Both the position numbers and the translations under genes were made by a program. Shown one piece after another: positions 1 through 7,581 of a stretch of DNA of 10,899 nucleotides. Under the pieces are notes generated by a model. The model had not been told where the DNA came from and ran no database searches. It saw only the letters and a list, made by a program, of their open reading frames with translations. Origin of the DNA: Betaproteobacteria bacterium (GTDB lineage Bacteria > Pseudomonadota > Gammaproteobacteria > Burkholderiales > Sulfuriferulaceae); the NCBI GenBank assembly GCA_003455595.1, contig DMQT01000209.1, positions 10,648 through 21,546 of the forward strand, written 5' to 3'. Position 1 is the first letter of the stretch. Each line of letters begins with the position of its first letter.

Positions 1-1605
1 CGCAATCTGGGCAGCAAGGCCATCAAGATGGTGTTCGGCGCAGCGCATGACGCACACCACGCTACGTTGCTGCAAAACGTGGCTGAGGACGCGCGCCGCC
101 GCTTTGTGTTGAACGATGCCGAAGTGCAGGAACTGGCGCGGCAGGCGCTCGCCATCGAGCAGCATTATGGTCGCCCGATGGACATCGAGTGGGCTAAAGA
201 CGGCGTCAGCGGCGGCCTGTTTATCGTGCAGGCACGGCCGGAGACGGTACAGGCGCGGGCCAGTACCACGCACAGCCGCTACGAGTTAAAACAGCATTCC
301 GCCATCCTCGCGCAAGGGCGCGCCATCGGCAGCCGCATCGGTCAGGGCGTGGTGCGTAACATCGCCAGCCCGAGCGAAATGGCACGGGTGCAAAAAGGCG
401 ACGTGCTGGTCACCGACATGACCGACCCGGACTGGGAACCGGTGATGAAGCGCGCCGCTGCCATCGTCACCAATCGCGGCGGCCGCACCTGCCACGCTGC
501 CATCATCGCGCGCGAGCTGGGCATTCCAGCGGTGGTGGGGGCGGGCGACGCGACCAGTACGCTGAGCGACGGCGCGTCGGTCACGGTATCGTGCGCCGAG
601 GGCGATGTTGGCTATGTGTACGACGGCCTGCTGCCGGTCGAAGTGACCGAAGTGACGCTGGGAAAACTGGTCGAGCCACCGGTCAAAATCATGCTGAATC
701 TGGGCAACCCGGAGCGCGCGTTTGACGCCTGCCAGCTGCCCAATCACGGCGTCGGTCTGGCGCGGCTGGAGTTCATCATCAACAATCAGATCGGCGTGCA
801 TCCGCGCGCCGCGCTGGATTATCCGAATGTGCCGCCCGAGGTCGCTGCTGCCATCGAGGAAAAATCGGCGGGCTATGCCGACCCGGTCCGCTTCTACGTG
901 GAAAAACTCGCCGAGGGCATCGCCACGCTGGCCGCTGCCTTCTGGCCGAAGCCGGTGATCGTGCGCCTGTCTGATTTCAAATCCAATGAATACGCCAATT
1001 TGCTGGGCGGCCGCGCCTACGAGCCGGTCGAAGAAAACCCCATGCTCGGTCTGCGCGGCGCGGCGCGCTATGTGTCGCCGCTGTTTGCTGCCGCATTCGC
1101 GCTCGAATGCCAGGCGGTGAAACAGGTGCGCGAGGCGATGGGGCTAAGCAATGTCGAGCTGATGATCCCGTTCGTGCGCACCGTGGAAGAGGCCGCCGCC
1201 GTGGTGGATGCGCTGGCGCACAACGGCCTGGTGCGAGGCGAACACGGCCTGCGCCTGATCATGATGTGCGAGATACCTTCCAACGTGTTGCTGGCAGCCG
1301 ATTTTCTGCGCTACTTTGACGGCTATTCCATCGGCTCGAACGACCTCACGCAGCTGACGTTGGGGCTGGACCGCGATTCCGCGCTGGTGGCGGCCAGTTT
1401 TGACGAACGCAATCCCGCCGTGAAAGCCCTGTTGTCGCAAGCCATCCGCGCCTGCAAGCAGGCGGGTAAATATGTCGGCATCTGCGGTCAGGGGCCGTCG
1501 GATCACCCTGACCTGGCCGACTGGCTGGTGGCAGAGGGGATAGAATCGCTGTCGTTGAACCCCGATACCGTGCTGGAAACCTGGCAGCGACTGGGGCAAA
1601 CCTGA
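1..1605 (+). CDS. ppsA: Phosphoenolpyruvate synthase, C-terminal part (5' end outside window)
   Basis: Makes phosphoenolpyruvate from pyruvate and ATP (giving AMP and phosphate) through a phosphohistidine intermediate, in the cytoplasm; it is the entry step to gluconeogenesis from C3 compounds. The frame is open from base 1, giving 534 residues. The end of the ATP-binding domain is seen at about residues 68-82 ([10 protein letters not shown]). The mobile phosphohistidine domain follows, with [17 protein letters not shown] and the catalytic His at residue 165. The C-terminal PEP/pyruvate TIM-barrel ends with [13 protein letters not shown], with the acid/base Cys at residue 495, and SLSLNPDTV. 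By comparison with E. coli PpsA (about 792 residues, His421), roughly 256 residues lie upstream of the window. Catalytic residues are intact in the part seen. The next gene starts 33 nt downstream with no terminator between them, so co-transcription is possible. Pyruvate phosphate dikinase is less likely because the C-terminal motifs match PpsA closely. Confidence 0.96.
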   Translation, partial: RNLGSKAIKMVFGAAHDAHHATLLQNVAEDARRRFVLNDAEVQELARQALAIEQHYGRPMDIEWAKDGVSGGLFIVQARPETVQARASTTHSRYELKQHSAILAQGRAIGSRIGQGVVRNIASPSEMARVQKGDVLVTDMTDPDWEPVMKRAAAIVTNRGGRTCHAAIIARELGIPAVVGAGDATSTLSDGASVTVSCAEGDVGYVYDGLLPVEVTEVTLGKLVEPPVKIMLNLGNPERAFDACQLPNHGVGLARLEFIINNQIGVHPRAALDYPNVPPEVAAAIEEKSAGYADPVRFYVEKLAEGIATLAAAFWPKPVIVRLSDFKSNEYANLLGGRAYEPVEENPMLGLRGAARYVSPLFAAAFALECQAVKQVREAMGLSNVELMIPFVRTVEEAAAVVDALAHNGLVRGEHGLRLIMMCEIPSNVLLAADFLRYFDGYSIGSNDLTQLTLGLDRDSALVAASFDERNPAVKALLSQAIRACKQAGKYVGICGQGPSDHPDLADWLVAEGIESLSLNPDTVLETWQRLGQT

Positions 1606-1638
1606 ATCAGACATCACCGTTTCAATCAAAAGGACACC

Positions 1639-2013
1639 ATGAATTTAGCGCGCAATGTATTGGGCAAAAGCCTGCAAATCTGTAGTACTTCGCCCATGAC
1701 CGGTTTCGTGCGTGACGGGTCATGCCGGACCGGGCCGGATGATGCGGGCAGCCATACGGTGTGCGCGCAGATGACGGAAGAGTACCTGGCTTATTCAAAA
1801 CAGATGGGTAATGATCTTTCCACACCCGCGCCGGAATATGGCTTCCCGGGTTTGCAGGTGGGCGACCGCTGGTGCGTGTGTGCGGCACGCTGGCTGCAAG
1901 CCGCCGAAGCCGGGTGCGCGCCGCCGGTGGTGATGGACGCTACGCACGAACGTGCCCTGAAGGTGGTCTCGCTGGGCGATTTGCAGTACCACGCGTTGCA
2001 AAAAACCGAGTAA
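1639..2013 (+). CDS. DUF2237 family protein of unknown function
   Basis: A 124-residue soluble protein with no signal peptide or membrane segment. It shows the family pattern from end to end: NVLGKSLQICSTSPMTGFVRDGSC near the N-terminus, then the H-VCA-MT segment, GNDLSTPAPEYGFPGLQVGDRWCVCAARW in the middle, and DATHERAL toward the C-terminus. Several conserved Cys residues and a His suggest a metal- or thiol-related role, but that is inference and no function is established to my knowledge. An AAGGA Shine-Dalgarno sequence lies about 6 nt before the ATG, which supports this start. It sits 33 nt after ppsA and 33 nt before the cardiolipin synthase gene, so the three may share a transcript. 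Family membership is well supported; function is not assigned. Confidence 0.9.
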   Translation: MNLARNVLGKSLQICSTSPMTGFVRDGSCRTGPDDAGSHTVCAQMTEEYLAYSKQMGNDLSTPAPEYGFPGLQVGDRWCVCAARWLQAAEAGCAPPVVMDATHERALKVVSLGDLQYHALQKTE

Positions 2014-2046
2014 TTCAGGGCATCTGAACGTGTCCGGGCTGCGTCT

Positions 2047-3402
2047 ATGCTGAGCACATGGCTATCGCTGCACGGCGTATTCACGCTGTTCTCGCTGCTG
2101 GTGTATGTGCTGATGTCGCACACCTTGCACCAGCGCCGCCACCCGTCTGCCGCCATCGGCTGGGTAATGCTGCTGGGGCTGTTGCCATATCTGGGCTTGC
2201 CACTGTACCTGTTGTTCGGCACGCGCAAACTCACCCGCCAGCGTGCCGTTCGCGCCTTGCCAACCGCGCCGCATCGGAATACCCTGGCAGCGCTCGCCGC
2301 GGCGCTGGGGCAGCCGCCGCCGGTGGGGTACGAGGCGCTTGCCGTGCACGCTGATGGTGCGGCCGCGCGCACAGCACTGTGGGCGGCAATCGACCGCGCC
2401 ACGCACAGCCTTGATGTCTCCACCTTCATCCTTGGCCGCGATGGCCTGGGCGATGCGGTGGTGGCGCGGCTCATCGCACGCGCGCGTGCCGGGGTACGGG
2501 TGCGCGTACTGCTGGATGGCATGGGGCGCTATCTGGGCGGGCACGTTGATTTGGGCGCGCTGGGTGCAGGCGGCGTGCAGGTTCGGCTGTTTGTGCCGCC
2601 GCTGCATTCGCCGCTGCGGGGCCGCACCAATTTGCGCAATCACCGCAAACTGGTCATCGCCGACGACCAGTTTCTGTGGTGCGGCGGACGCAATCTGGCG
2701 GCAGAATATTTCGTTGGCGACCAGAACAAACCAGCTTGGCACGACCTCAGCTTCAACCTGTCCGGCACGTTGGCGCAGCAGGCCAGTGCACTGTTTGCGC
2801 ACGACTGGGCGTTTGCGGGCGATGAGCCGCACCCGGCAGCGTTTGAAACCCGCCAATCCGAGTTGTCCAGCGGCGCCCAGCTTATCGCCAGCGGCCCGGA
2901 TCAGCGTGACGATACTGTGTATGCGCTGCTTATCAGCGCCTGCTACCGCGCCGAGCAGCGCATCCAGATTGCCACCCCGTATTTCGTGCCGGATGACGCG
3001 CTGCTGATTGCGCTGGCGCTGGCGGCCCGGCGCGGCGTTTTGGTGGAATTGCTGCTGCCTGCGCACTCCAACCATCACCTCGCGGATTGGGCACGCCACC
3101 GCGCCTTGCGCACCCTGGTCGAAGCGGGCGCCCGCGTGCGTCTGGTGCCACACATGCTGCACGCCAAGTTGATTATCGTCGATGCCGACTGGGCGCTGGC
3201 TGGGTCAGCCAATCTCGACAGCCGCAGCCTGTTTCTGAATTATGAATTAATGGTGGCGTTTCATGCGCCGGACGCGGTGACAGCATTTGCCGACTGGTAT
3301 CAGCATGAATCCATCAACGCCCAGACCTACGTGTCGCACCCACCCGGCCTGTGGCGCGACCTGGGCGAAGGTCTGGTGTTGTGGCTGGCGTTCCAGTTGT
3401 GA
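2047..3402 (+). CDS. cls: Cardiolipin synthase, phospholipase D superfamily
   Basis: Predicted to join phosphatidylglycerol (or related phospholipids) into cardiolipin at the inner membrane. The 451-residue protein begins with two hydrophobic helices (about residues 4-22 and 35-58), matching the PLD-nuclease N-terminal membrane domain of ClsA-type enzymes. Two HKD (HxKxxxxD) motifs follow: H199-K201-D206 in NHRKLVIADDQ, followed by GGRN, and H372-K374-D379 in HAKLIIVDADW, followed by GSANLDSRSLFLNYE. Both are complete, so the enzyme should be active. Length is between E. coli ClsB (413) and ClsA (486). The start codon has no clear Shine-Dalgarno sequence. A small TTCAG/CTGAA hairpin lies in the 33-nt gap before it, too weak to call a terminator. 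A different transphosphatidylation by a PLD-family enzyme cannot be excluded. The exact paralogue (ClsA, B or C) is not decided, although the N-terminal helices favour the ClsA type. Confidence 0.92.
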   Translation: MLSTWLSLHGVFTLFSLLVYVLMSHTLHQRRHPSAAIGWVMLLGLLPYLGLPLYLLFGTRKLTRQRAVRALPTAPHRNTLAALAAALGQPPPVGYEALAVHADGAAARTALWAAIDRATHSLDVSTFILGRDGLGDAVVARLIARARAGVRVRVLLDGMGRYLGGHVDLGALGAGGVQVRLFVPPLHSPLRGRTNLRNHRKLVIADDQFLWCGGRNLAAEYFVGDQNKPAWHDLSFNLSGTLAQQASALFAHDWAFAGDEPHPAAFETRQSELSSGAQLIASGPDQRDDTVYALLISACYRAEQRIQIATPYFVPDDALLIALALAARRGVLVELLLPAHSNHHLADWARHRALRTLVEAGARVRLVPHMLHAKLIIVDADWALAGSANLDSRSLFLNYELMVAFHAPDAVTAFADWYQHESINAQTYVSHPPGLWRDLGEGLVLWLAFQL

Positions 3403-3607
3403 GCTGATTTCGGCGCTAAGGTCACCCCTGTTATTTGGGTTTGTCATAGCAGCTTATCAAATGTAGGCGAGAGACATTTCAGGGGAAAGTCCGGGGCTTT
3501 TCTGCGATGTTGCCGACGGTTAAACTGGCGGCGTGAAATCAGGCGGCATTGCGCTTACTTATATCCTGCTGCCCTGCTCAGACTATCTAAACCAATCGGA
3601 TAACAGA
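3403..3607 (+). other. Intergenic leader of the permease gene with several inverted repeats
   Basis: This 205-nt gap holds no convincing gene. Seen directly: a hairpin AAATGT (3459-3464) / ACATTT (3474-3479) with a 9-nt loop; CCCCTG (3425-3430) pairing with CAGGGG (3480-3485) around it; an imperfect GCCGAC (3512-3517) / GGCGGC (3527-3532) hairpin; and CAGGCGGCA (3540-3548) pairing with TGCTGCCCTG (3567-3576) with one bulged base and one G-T pair. Positions 3484-3495 read GGAAAGTCCGGG, like the conserved P4 5' strand of RNase P RNA. The gap could be a structured 5' UTR or hold a small RNA. No U-run follows any hairpin, so none looks like an intrinsic terminator. Confidence 0.4.
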
Positions 3608-4996
3608 ATGACACACCTCCACAAGCAAGAAACCACCCAGCTCAATTCCGACGCCCTCGGTACGGCTGAGTCCGTCGTCATGGGCGTGGCCGGTACCGCG
3701 CCGGCCTTCAGTATCGCCGCCACCACCGCCACCCTGATCGCCGCAGTCGGTGCGCTCGCACCTGCGAGTCTGCTGTACTGCGGGCTGATCATGTTCGGTG
3801 TCTCATTTGCCTATATGCACCTCAATCGCAGCAACCCGAATGCGGGGGCATCCTACGCCTGGGTGGGTGCGGCGTTCAACCCGGTACTCGGCTTTTTCGC
3901 CGGCTGGGCCTTGCTGGTCGCCTCGGCCGTATTCATGGTGTCCGGTACCATCCCGGCGGCCACTGCGACATTGATTCTGATCAAACCGGCACTGGCCAAC
4001 GATCCGGCCATGGTGACTTTTGTCGCCGCCGGCTGGCTGCTGGCGGTGAGCGCCGTGATCGTCAAAGGCATCAAACCGACCAGCTACACCCAGATCATCA
4101 TGACCGGCATGGAAATCGGCGTGCTGATCGCCATCATCATCGCTGCGATCATCCAGTTTGCCGCACATCCGGCGCATGGTTTCTCGCTGTGCTGGTTCTC
4201 CGTCGCGCAATTCACCCCGCAGCTATTCGCCACTGGCGCGCTCACCGCGCTGTTCTTTTTCTGGGGCTGGGATGTCACCGTCAACCTCAACGAGGAAACG
4301 CGTGATGCCGCGCATGCACCCGGGCGCGGCGCAGTGGTGGCGATGTTCATCGTGCTGCTGCTATTCATGGCTTTTGCAGCCGTCACGCTGCTGGTGCTGA
4401 CCGATCAGGAGATTGAGCGATCAAGCACCAATGTCGTATTCGCAGTTGCTGAAAAGCTGTTTCCCAAACCCTGGAGCTACCTGGCCATCGTTGCCGTGAT
4501 GTTAAGTTCCATCGGCACGCTGGAAACCTCGATCCTGCAATTCACGCGCACCATGTATGCCAAGGGCCGTGACGGCGTGCTCCACCCGCGCTACGCCATT
4601 CTGCACAAATCCTGGCGGACGCCGTGGGTGGCAACGGCAGTCATCACCCTGTTAGGCCTGGCGTTGCTGTTCTTTTCGTCCAGCTTCCCCAGCGTCAATC
4701 TGATCATCAAGGATTCAGTCAACGCCATCGGTTTTCAGGTCGCCTTCTATTACGGCCTCGCCGGTTTCGCCTGTGCCTGGCATTACCGCGAGCAGGCGCT
4801 CAACTCCGTTCATAATCTGATTTTTCTTATCGTGTGGCCGGCAGGCAGTGCTGCCTTTCTGTTCTTCATCGCCGCTTACAGCGTCCCCACTTTCGATCTC
4901 ACCACTAACATTGTCGGCCTGGGCGGTATTGCCATTGGCGTGATACCGCTGCTGCTTAATCGCAGGCAGAGGCGCAAAACCAGCGCCACAGCCTGA
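3608..4996 (+). CDS. APC-superfamily amino acid/amine permease
   Basis: Inner-membrane secondary transporter, probably of an amino acid or amine; the substrate cannot be read from the sequence. From this start the protein has 462 residues and about 12 hydrophobic helices, the standard number for the family. Family signs are the first-helix segment ESVVMGVAGTAPAFS, the SNPNAGASYAWVG motif after helix 2, and GWDVTVNLNEETRD after helix 6, which matches the conserved acidic EE loop of APC permeases. The C-terminus ends in a basic tail (RRQRRK). The reading frame extends upstream to a GTG at 3533. I prefer the ATG at 3608 because the extra 25 residues do not resemble the family N-terminus and would lie over a strong RNA hairpin. 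Neither start has a strong Shine-Dalgarno sequence. The gene stands alone between two sizeable gaps, so it is probably transcribed separately. Confidence 0.88.
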   Translation: MTHLHKQETTQLNSDALGTAESVVMGVAGTAPAFSIAATTATLIAAVGALAPASLLYCGLIMFGVSFAYMHLNRSNPNAGASYAWVGAAFNPVLGFFAGWALLVASAVFMVSGTIPAATATLILIKPALANDPAMVTFVAAGWLLAVSAVIVKGIKPTSYTQIIMTGMEIGVLIAIIIAAIIQFAAHPAHGFSLCWFSVAQFTPQLFATGALTALFFFWGWDVTVNLNEETRDAAHAPGRGAVVAMFIVLLLFMAFAAVTLLVLTDQEIERSSTNVVFAVAEKLFPKPWSYLAIVAVMLSSIGTLETSILQFTRTMYAKGRDGVLHPRYAILHKSWRTPWVATAVITLLGLALLFFSSSFPSVNLIIKDSVNAIGFQVAFYYGLAGFACAWHYREQALNSVHNLIFLIVWPAGSAAFLFFIAAYSVPTFDLTTNIVGLGGIAIGVIPLLLNRRQRRKTSATA

Positions 4997-5191
4997 AATG
5001 TGTCGCGATTGTATTGGTTGAATTGCCGCTGTTGTGACGTCCTATGGTGTGGCGTTAAGTTAATTGTAAGGTTCGGAAGTTAGACTGGTAAGCGTACGTA
5101 CCTGCGCCATGCATGGTCATGCACGGACAGGGTCTCAGTGGTTTTTTGTACTGAGTAATGTTCGCAAACCTATTTCTGAAGAACACAGTCA
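4997..5191 (+). promoter_or_regulatory. Palindrome-rich region upstream of the hydrolase-ACP-ketosynthase operon
   Basis: This 195-nt gap must hold the promoter of the cassette unless transcription reads through from the permease. Three dyads lie within 62 nt: GTACGTAC (5094-5101), TGCATG-GT-CATGCA (5110-5123, overlapping the 10-nt palindrome CCATGCATGG at 5107-5116), and CTCAGT/ACTGAG (5134-5139 and 5150-5155) with a T-rich 10-nt loop. These could be operator sites or RNA hairpins. I could not pick out a convincing sigma-70 -35/-10 pair. No start codon here opens a gene with recognisable content. Confidence 0.35.
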
Positions 5192-6058
5192 ATGCCGAAT
5201 GTCATCAAGCGTGCCCAATTCCTGCCGGGTGGCGACTATGCCGTACTTGCACTGCACGGCCTGCGCAGCACGCCGCTCGAATTGCAACCGCTGCTCAAGG
5301 CATTGAATCGTGCGGGCTTCACCGTCGATGCACCACACCTGACAGGCTATGGTTTTTCTGCTGATTCCAGCACCGGCAGTTGGCGCGACTGGCTGGATGA
5401 GGCCGTGGCGCGTTTCGACGCGCTGGCTGCACAATACAGTCAGGTCGCCGTATGCGGTTTAAGCATGGGCGCCACACTGGCCCTGGCGGTTGCCGCCGAG
5501 CGCAGAGGCGGCGTTGCGGCGGTCGGTGCGCTGTCCACCACCCTGTACTACGATGGCTGGAACACGCCCTGGTACCGGTTTCTCAGCCCGCTCGGCTATT
5601 TCACGCCCCTGCGACATCGCATGGTGATCCGCGAAACGTCACCCTTCGGTATCAAGAATGAACGTTTGCGCGAATGGATCGAGCGCCAGGTAGCGGCCGG
5701 GCCGATTTCCGCAGTCGGCGCTTCCGCCCTGTCGCTGCCGGCGCTGCACGAAGCGGAAAAGCTGATGCGTTACACGCGCCGCCACTTGTCGCAGGTTGTC
5801 GCGCCCACACTGATATTGCATTCCAGCGAAGACGATATCGCCAGCCTGAAAAGTGCACGTCTGGTACAGCATCAGGTGCAGGCACACGATGTGCGTCTGA
5901 TACAACTGCATGACAGCTACCACATGCTCACGCTCGACAACGAACGCGAACGGGTGGCAGCGCTCACTGTCGATTTTTTCCAGGCCAGTGGTATCGCGGC
6001 GCAGGATGTTGCGCAGCCTGCGTATGCCCAGCTCACAACAACAAGAAAGCAACTATGA
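5192..6058 (+). CDS. Alpha/beta hydrolase, Est30-like carboxylesterase / possible thioesterase
   Basis: Serine hydrolase of 288 residues, cytoplasmic by the absence of a signal peptide. Motifs in order: the oxyanion region LALHGLRSTP (about residues 19-28), nucleophile elbow GLSMG with Ser91, the acid residue in HSSEDDIASLKSA (Asp214 or Asp215), and the catalytic His244 in DSYHMLTLDNERE. The last segment and the overall layout resemble the Est30/monoacylglycerol lipase-type carboxylesterases. The stop TGA overlaps the ATG of the acyl carrier protein gene in ATGA, so the two are probably translationally coupled. From that context I infer it may act on acyl-ACP or on the product of the ketosynthase, as a thioesterase or acyltransferase-like release enzyme. 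A general esterase role remains possible. The Shine-Dalgarno sequence is weak (GAAGAA). The C-terminal 20 residues or so are not part of the fold and vary in the family. Confidence 0.85.
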   Translation: MPNVIKRAQFLPGGDYAVLALHGLRSTPLELQPLLKALNRAGFTVDAPHLTGYGFSADSSTGSWRDWLDEAVARFDALAAQYSQVAVCGLSMGATLALAVAAERRGGVAAVGALSTTLYYDGWNTPWYRFLSPLGYFTPLRHRMVIRETSPFGIKNERLREWIERQVAAGPISAVGASALSLPALHEAEKLMRYTRRHLSQVVAPTLILHSSEDDIASLKSARLVQHQVQAHDVRLIQLHDSYHMLTLDNERERVAALTVDFFQASGIAAQDVAQPAYAQLTTTRKQL

Positions 6059-6291
6059 ATGATACCGAGAACCGTCTGTGTGACATGCTGGCGCAGCAGC
6101 TTGAGATTCCACGCGAAGGCCTCACGCGCACGACGACGCTGGAACAGGTCGGGCTCGATTCACTGGCCACCATCGAATTCATGTTCCAGATCGAGGACAG
6201 TTTCAATATTCGTTTTGACCAGACCGGCGAGCCGCCCACCACGCTCGGTGATGTGCTGGATCAGGTTAGTGCGAAACTTGAGCATGCATGA
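6055..6291 (+). CDS. Acyl carrier protein (stand-alone)
   Basis: Carries acyl chains on a phosphopantetheine arm. At 78 residues it is the same length as housekeeping AcpP. It has the helix-II attachment motif GLDSLATIEFMFQIE with Ser36 as the predicted phosphopantetheine site. The preceding EIPREGLTRTTTLEQV and following SFNIRF also fit the ACP fold. It differs from typical AcpP in the longer, Pro-rich segment DQTGEPPTT before the last helix, and it is not next to fabD/fabG/fabF. This suggests a dedicated secondary ACP. It overlaps the hydrolase gene by 4 nt and the ketosynthase gene by 8 nt, which ties it to those two enzymes. No phosphopantetheinyl transferase is visible nearby, so it must be loaded by one encoded elsewhere. 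Confidence 0.93.
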   Translation: MNDTENRLCDMLAQQLEIPREGLTRTTTLEQVGLDSLATIEFMFQIEDSFNIRFDQTGEPPTTLGDVLDQVSAKLEHA

Positions 6292-7516
6292 ACCGCGTCG
6301 CGTAGTCGTCACCGGGATGGGCATCGTCTCGCCCGTCGGCAATTGGCCAGGGCCGCTGTTTGACAACGTGGCAGCAGGCCGCTCGGGCATACGCCTGTTA
6401 CCTGCAGGAGAGCGCGCGTCGCCGGTTCAGGTGGCTGCCTGGATTGACGCACCCATAGCCGATGGCAGTAAGGGGGTGCCGCCTGATCGGGTCACGCAAC
6501 TGGCGTTAGCCGCTGGCCGCTCTGCGCTGACGGAGGCTGGCCTGCTTGACCGTCCTGATTTGCTGGCTGATATGGGCGTTCATCTCGGCACCGGCTCCGG
6601 GGCCAGTGCCACTACGGACCAGGCGTTCTACCGTCTGTATGGAGAAAACCGCGACCGTCTTGCGCCGATGACGCTGCCACGCGGCATCAACAATGCGGCG
6701 GCCTCGGAATTGGCGATCCGCTTCGGACTGACTGGTGTCAATCACACCTATTCAATTGCCTGCGCGTCTTCCAGCAGCGCCATCGGTGAAGCGCTGCGCG
6801 CCATTCGCCATGGCTATAGCGAACGCATACTGGCCGGTGGCAGCGAGGCATTGCTGACTTACGGCATCTTGCATGCCTGGCATGCGCTACGCGCCCTGGC
6901 CACCCCCGATGCGCAAGTGGGCGCCACCTGCCGTCCTTTTTCGGCCGATCGCACGGGTTTGGTATTGGGTGAAGGCGCCGCTTTTCTGGTACTGGAAAGC
7001 CTGGCTTCCGCACAGGCGCGGGGCGCGACCATCCTTGCTGAACTGGCAGGCTATGGCGCGTCTTGTGATGCCGACCACGTGACGCACCCCTCATCAAGCG
7101 GGCAGGTCAGAGCGATTCGCCACGCGTTAGCGGATGCGGCACTCGATCCCGGCGCAATCGACTATGTCAATGCGCACGGCACCGGCACGCCCGCGGGCGA
7201 TGCCGTCGAAGCGGAATCCTTGCGCACTGTGTTTAGCCAGCATTTGCACACCCTGCCGGTGAGTTCGAGCAAAGCGGTGCACGGTCACCTGATGGGCGCG
7301 GGCGGGGCTGTGGAGCTGGCTATAGCCATTCTTGCCATGCAAAAAAATACGGTTCCTCCGACCGCACACTGTCGGGTACCGGACTCCGAGCTGGGCATCG
7401 ACGTGGTGGCGGAGGGCATGCGCCATAAAACGTTGAACGCCGTGTTATCCAACTCCTTTGCATTTGGCGGCAGCAATGCCGTACTCATTGCGCGTCGGTG
7501 TGAGGCGGGTGCTTGA
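6284..7516 (+). CDS. Beta-ketoacyl-ACP synthase, FabF-like
   Basis: Condensing enzyme that extends an acyl chain by decarboxylative Claisen condensation with a malonyl-ACP-type donor. It has 410 residues, close to FabF (about 412). The N-terminus RRVVVTGMGIVSPVGN is typical. The full catalytic triad is present: Cys160 in YSIACASSSSAIG, His298 in VNAHGTGTPAGD, and His335 in SSSKAVHGHLMGAGG, with the conserved Lys330. The FGGSNAVLI motif is near the C-terminus. Because the Cys is present it is not a chain-length factor. I start it at the ATG at 6284, whose translation MHEPRRVVV begins right at the family N-terminus; the open frame further upstream merely overlaps the ACP gene in another frame. 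The 8-nt overlap with the ACP gene implies coupled translation. The housekeeping fabF cannot be strictly excluded, but the unusual neighbours argue for a specialised role. Confidence 0.92.
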   Translation: MHEPRRVVVTGMGIVSPVGNWPGPLFDNVAAGRSGIRLLPAGERASPVQVAAWIDAPIADGSKGVPPDRVTQLALAAGRSALTEAGLLDRPDLLADMGVHLGTGSGASATTDQAFYRLYGENRDRLAPMTLPRGINNAAASELAIRFGLTGVNHTYSIACASSSSAIGEALRAIRHGYSERILAGGSEALLTYGILHAWHALRALATPDAQVGATCRPFSADRTGLVLGEGAAFLVLESLASAQARGATILAELAGYGASCDADHVTHPSSSGQVRAIRHALADAALDPGAIDYVNAHGTGTPAGDAVEAESLRTVFSQHLHTLPVSSSKAVHGHLMGAGGAVELAIAILAMQKNTVPPTAHCRVPDSELGIDVVAEGMRHKTLNAVLSNSFAFGGSNAVLIARRCEAGA

Positions 7517-7581
7517 CTGAGCCGCTGTCCTGCGCCTGGCGTATTTGCGAAATATAACCCCATTACAACCCGGGAGTTTTC

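Noticed and set aside
2014..2028. TTCAG/CTGAA hairpin as a terminator before cls
   Set aside because: The stem is only 5 bp with no following T-run, and the genes are closely spaced.
2062..3162. Long minus-strand open frame (366 codons) opposite cardiolipin synthase
   Set aside because: GC-rich codon use leaves long antisense frames open. The plus strand has two intact HKD motifs, and the antisense product has no recognisable domain.
3403..3607. Full RNase P RNA gene (rnpB)
   Set aside because: Only the 5' P4 strand motif is seen. The 3' conserved region (ACAGAA...CGG) is missing, and about 350 nt would be needed, which would run into the permease gene.
6059..6283. Upstream extension of the ketosynthase frame across the ACP gene
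   Set aside because: The translation is Arg/Ser-rich with no family match, and the ACP in the other frame has a clear DSL motif. The ketosynthase family N-terminus begins at the ATG at 6284.
7513..7558. Sigma-70 promoter before the TPR gene (TTGACT with TATAAC)
   Set aside because: The two boxes are 34 nt apart, far more than the usual 17, and no -35 lies at the proper distance from TATAAC.
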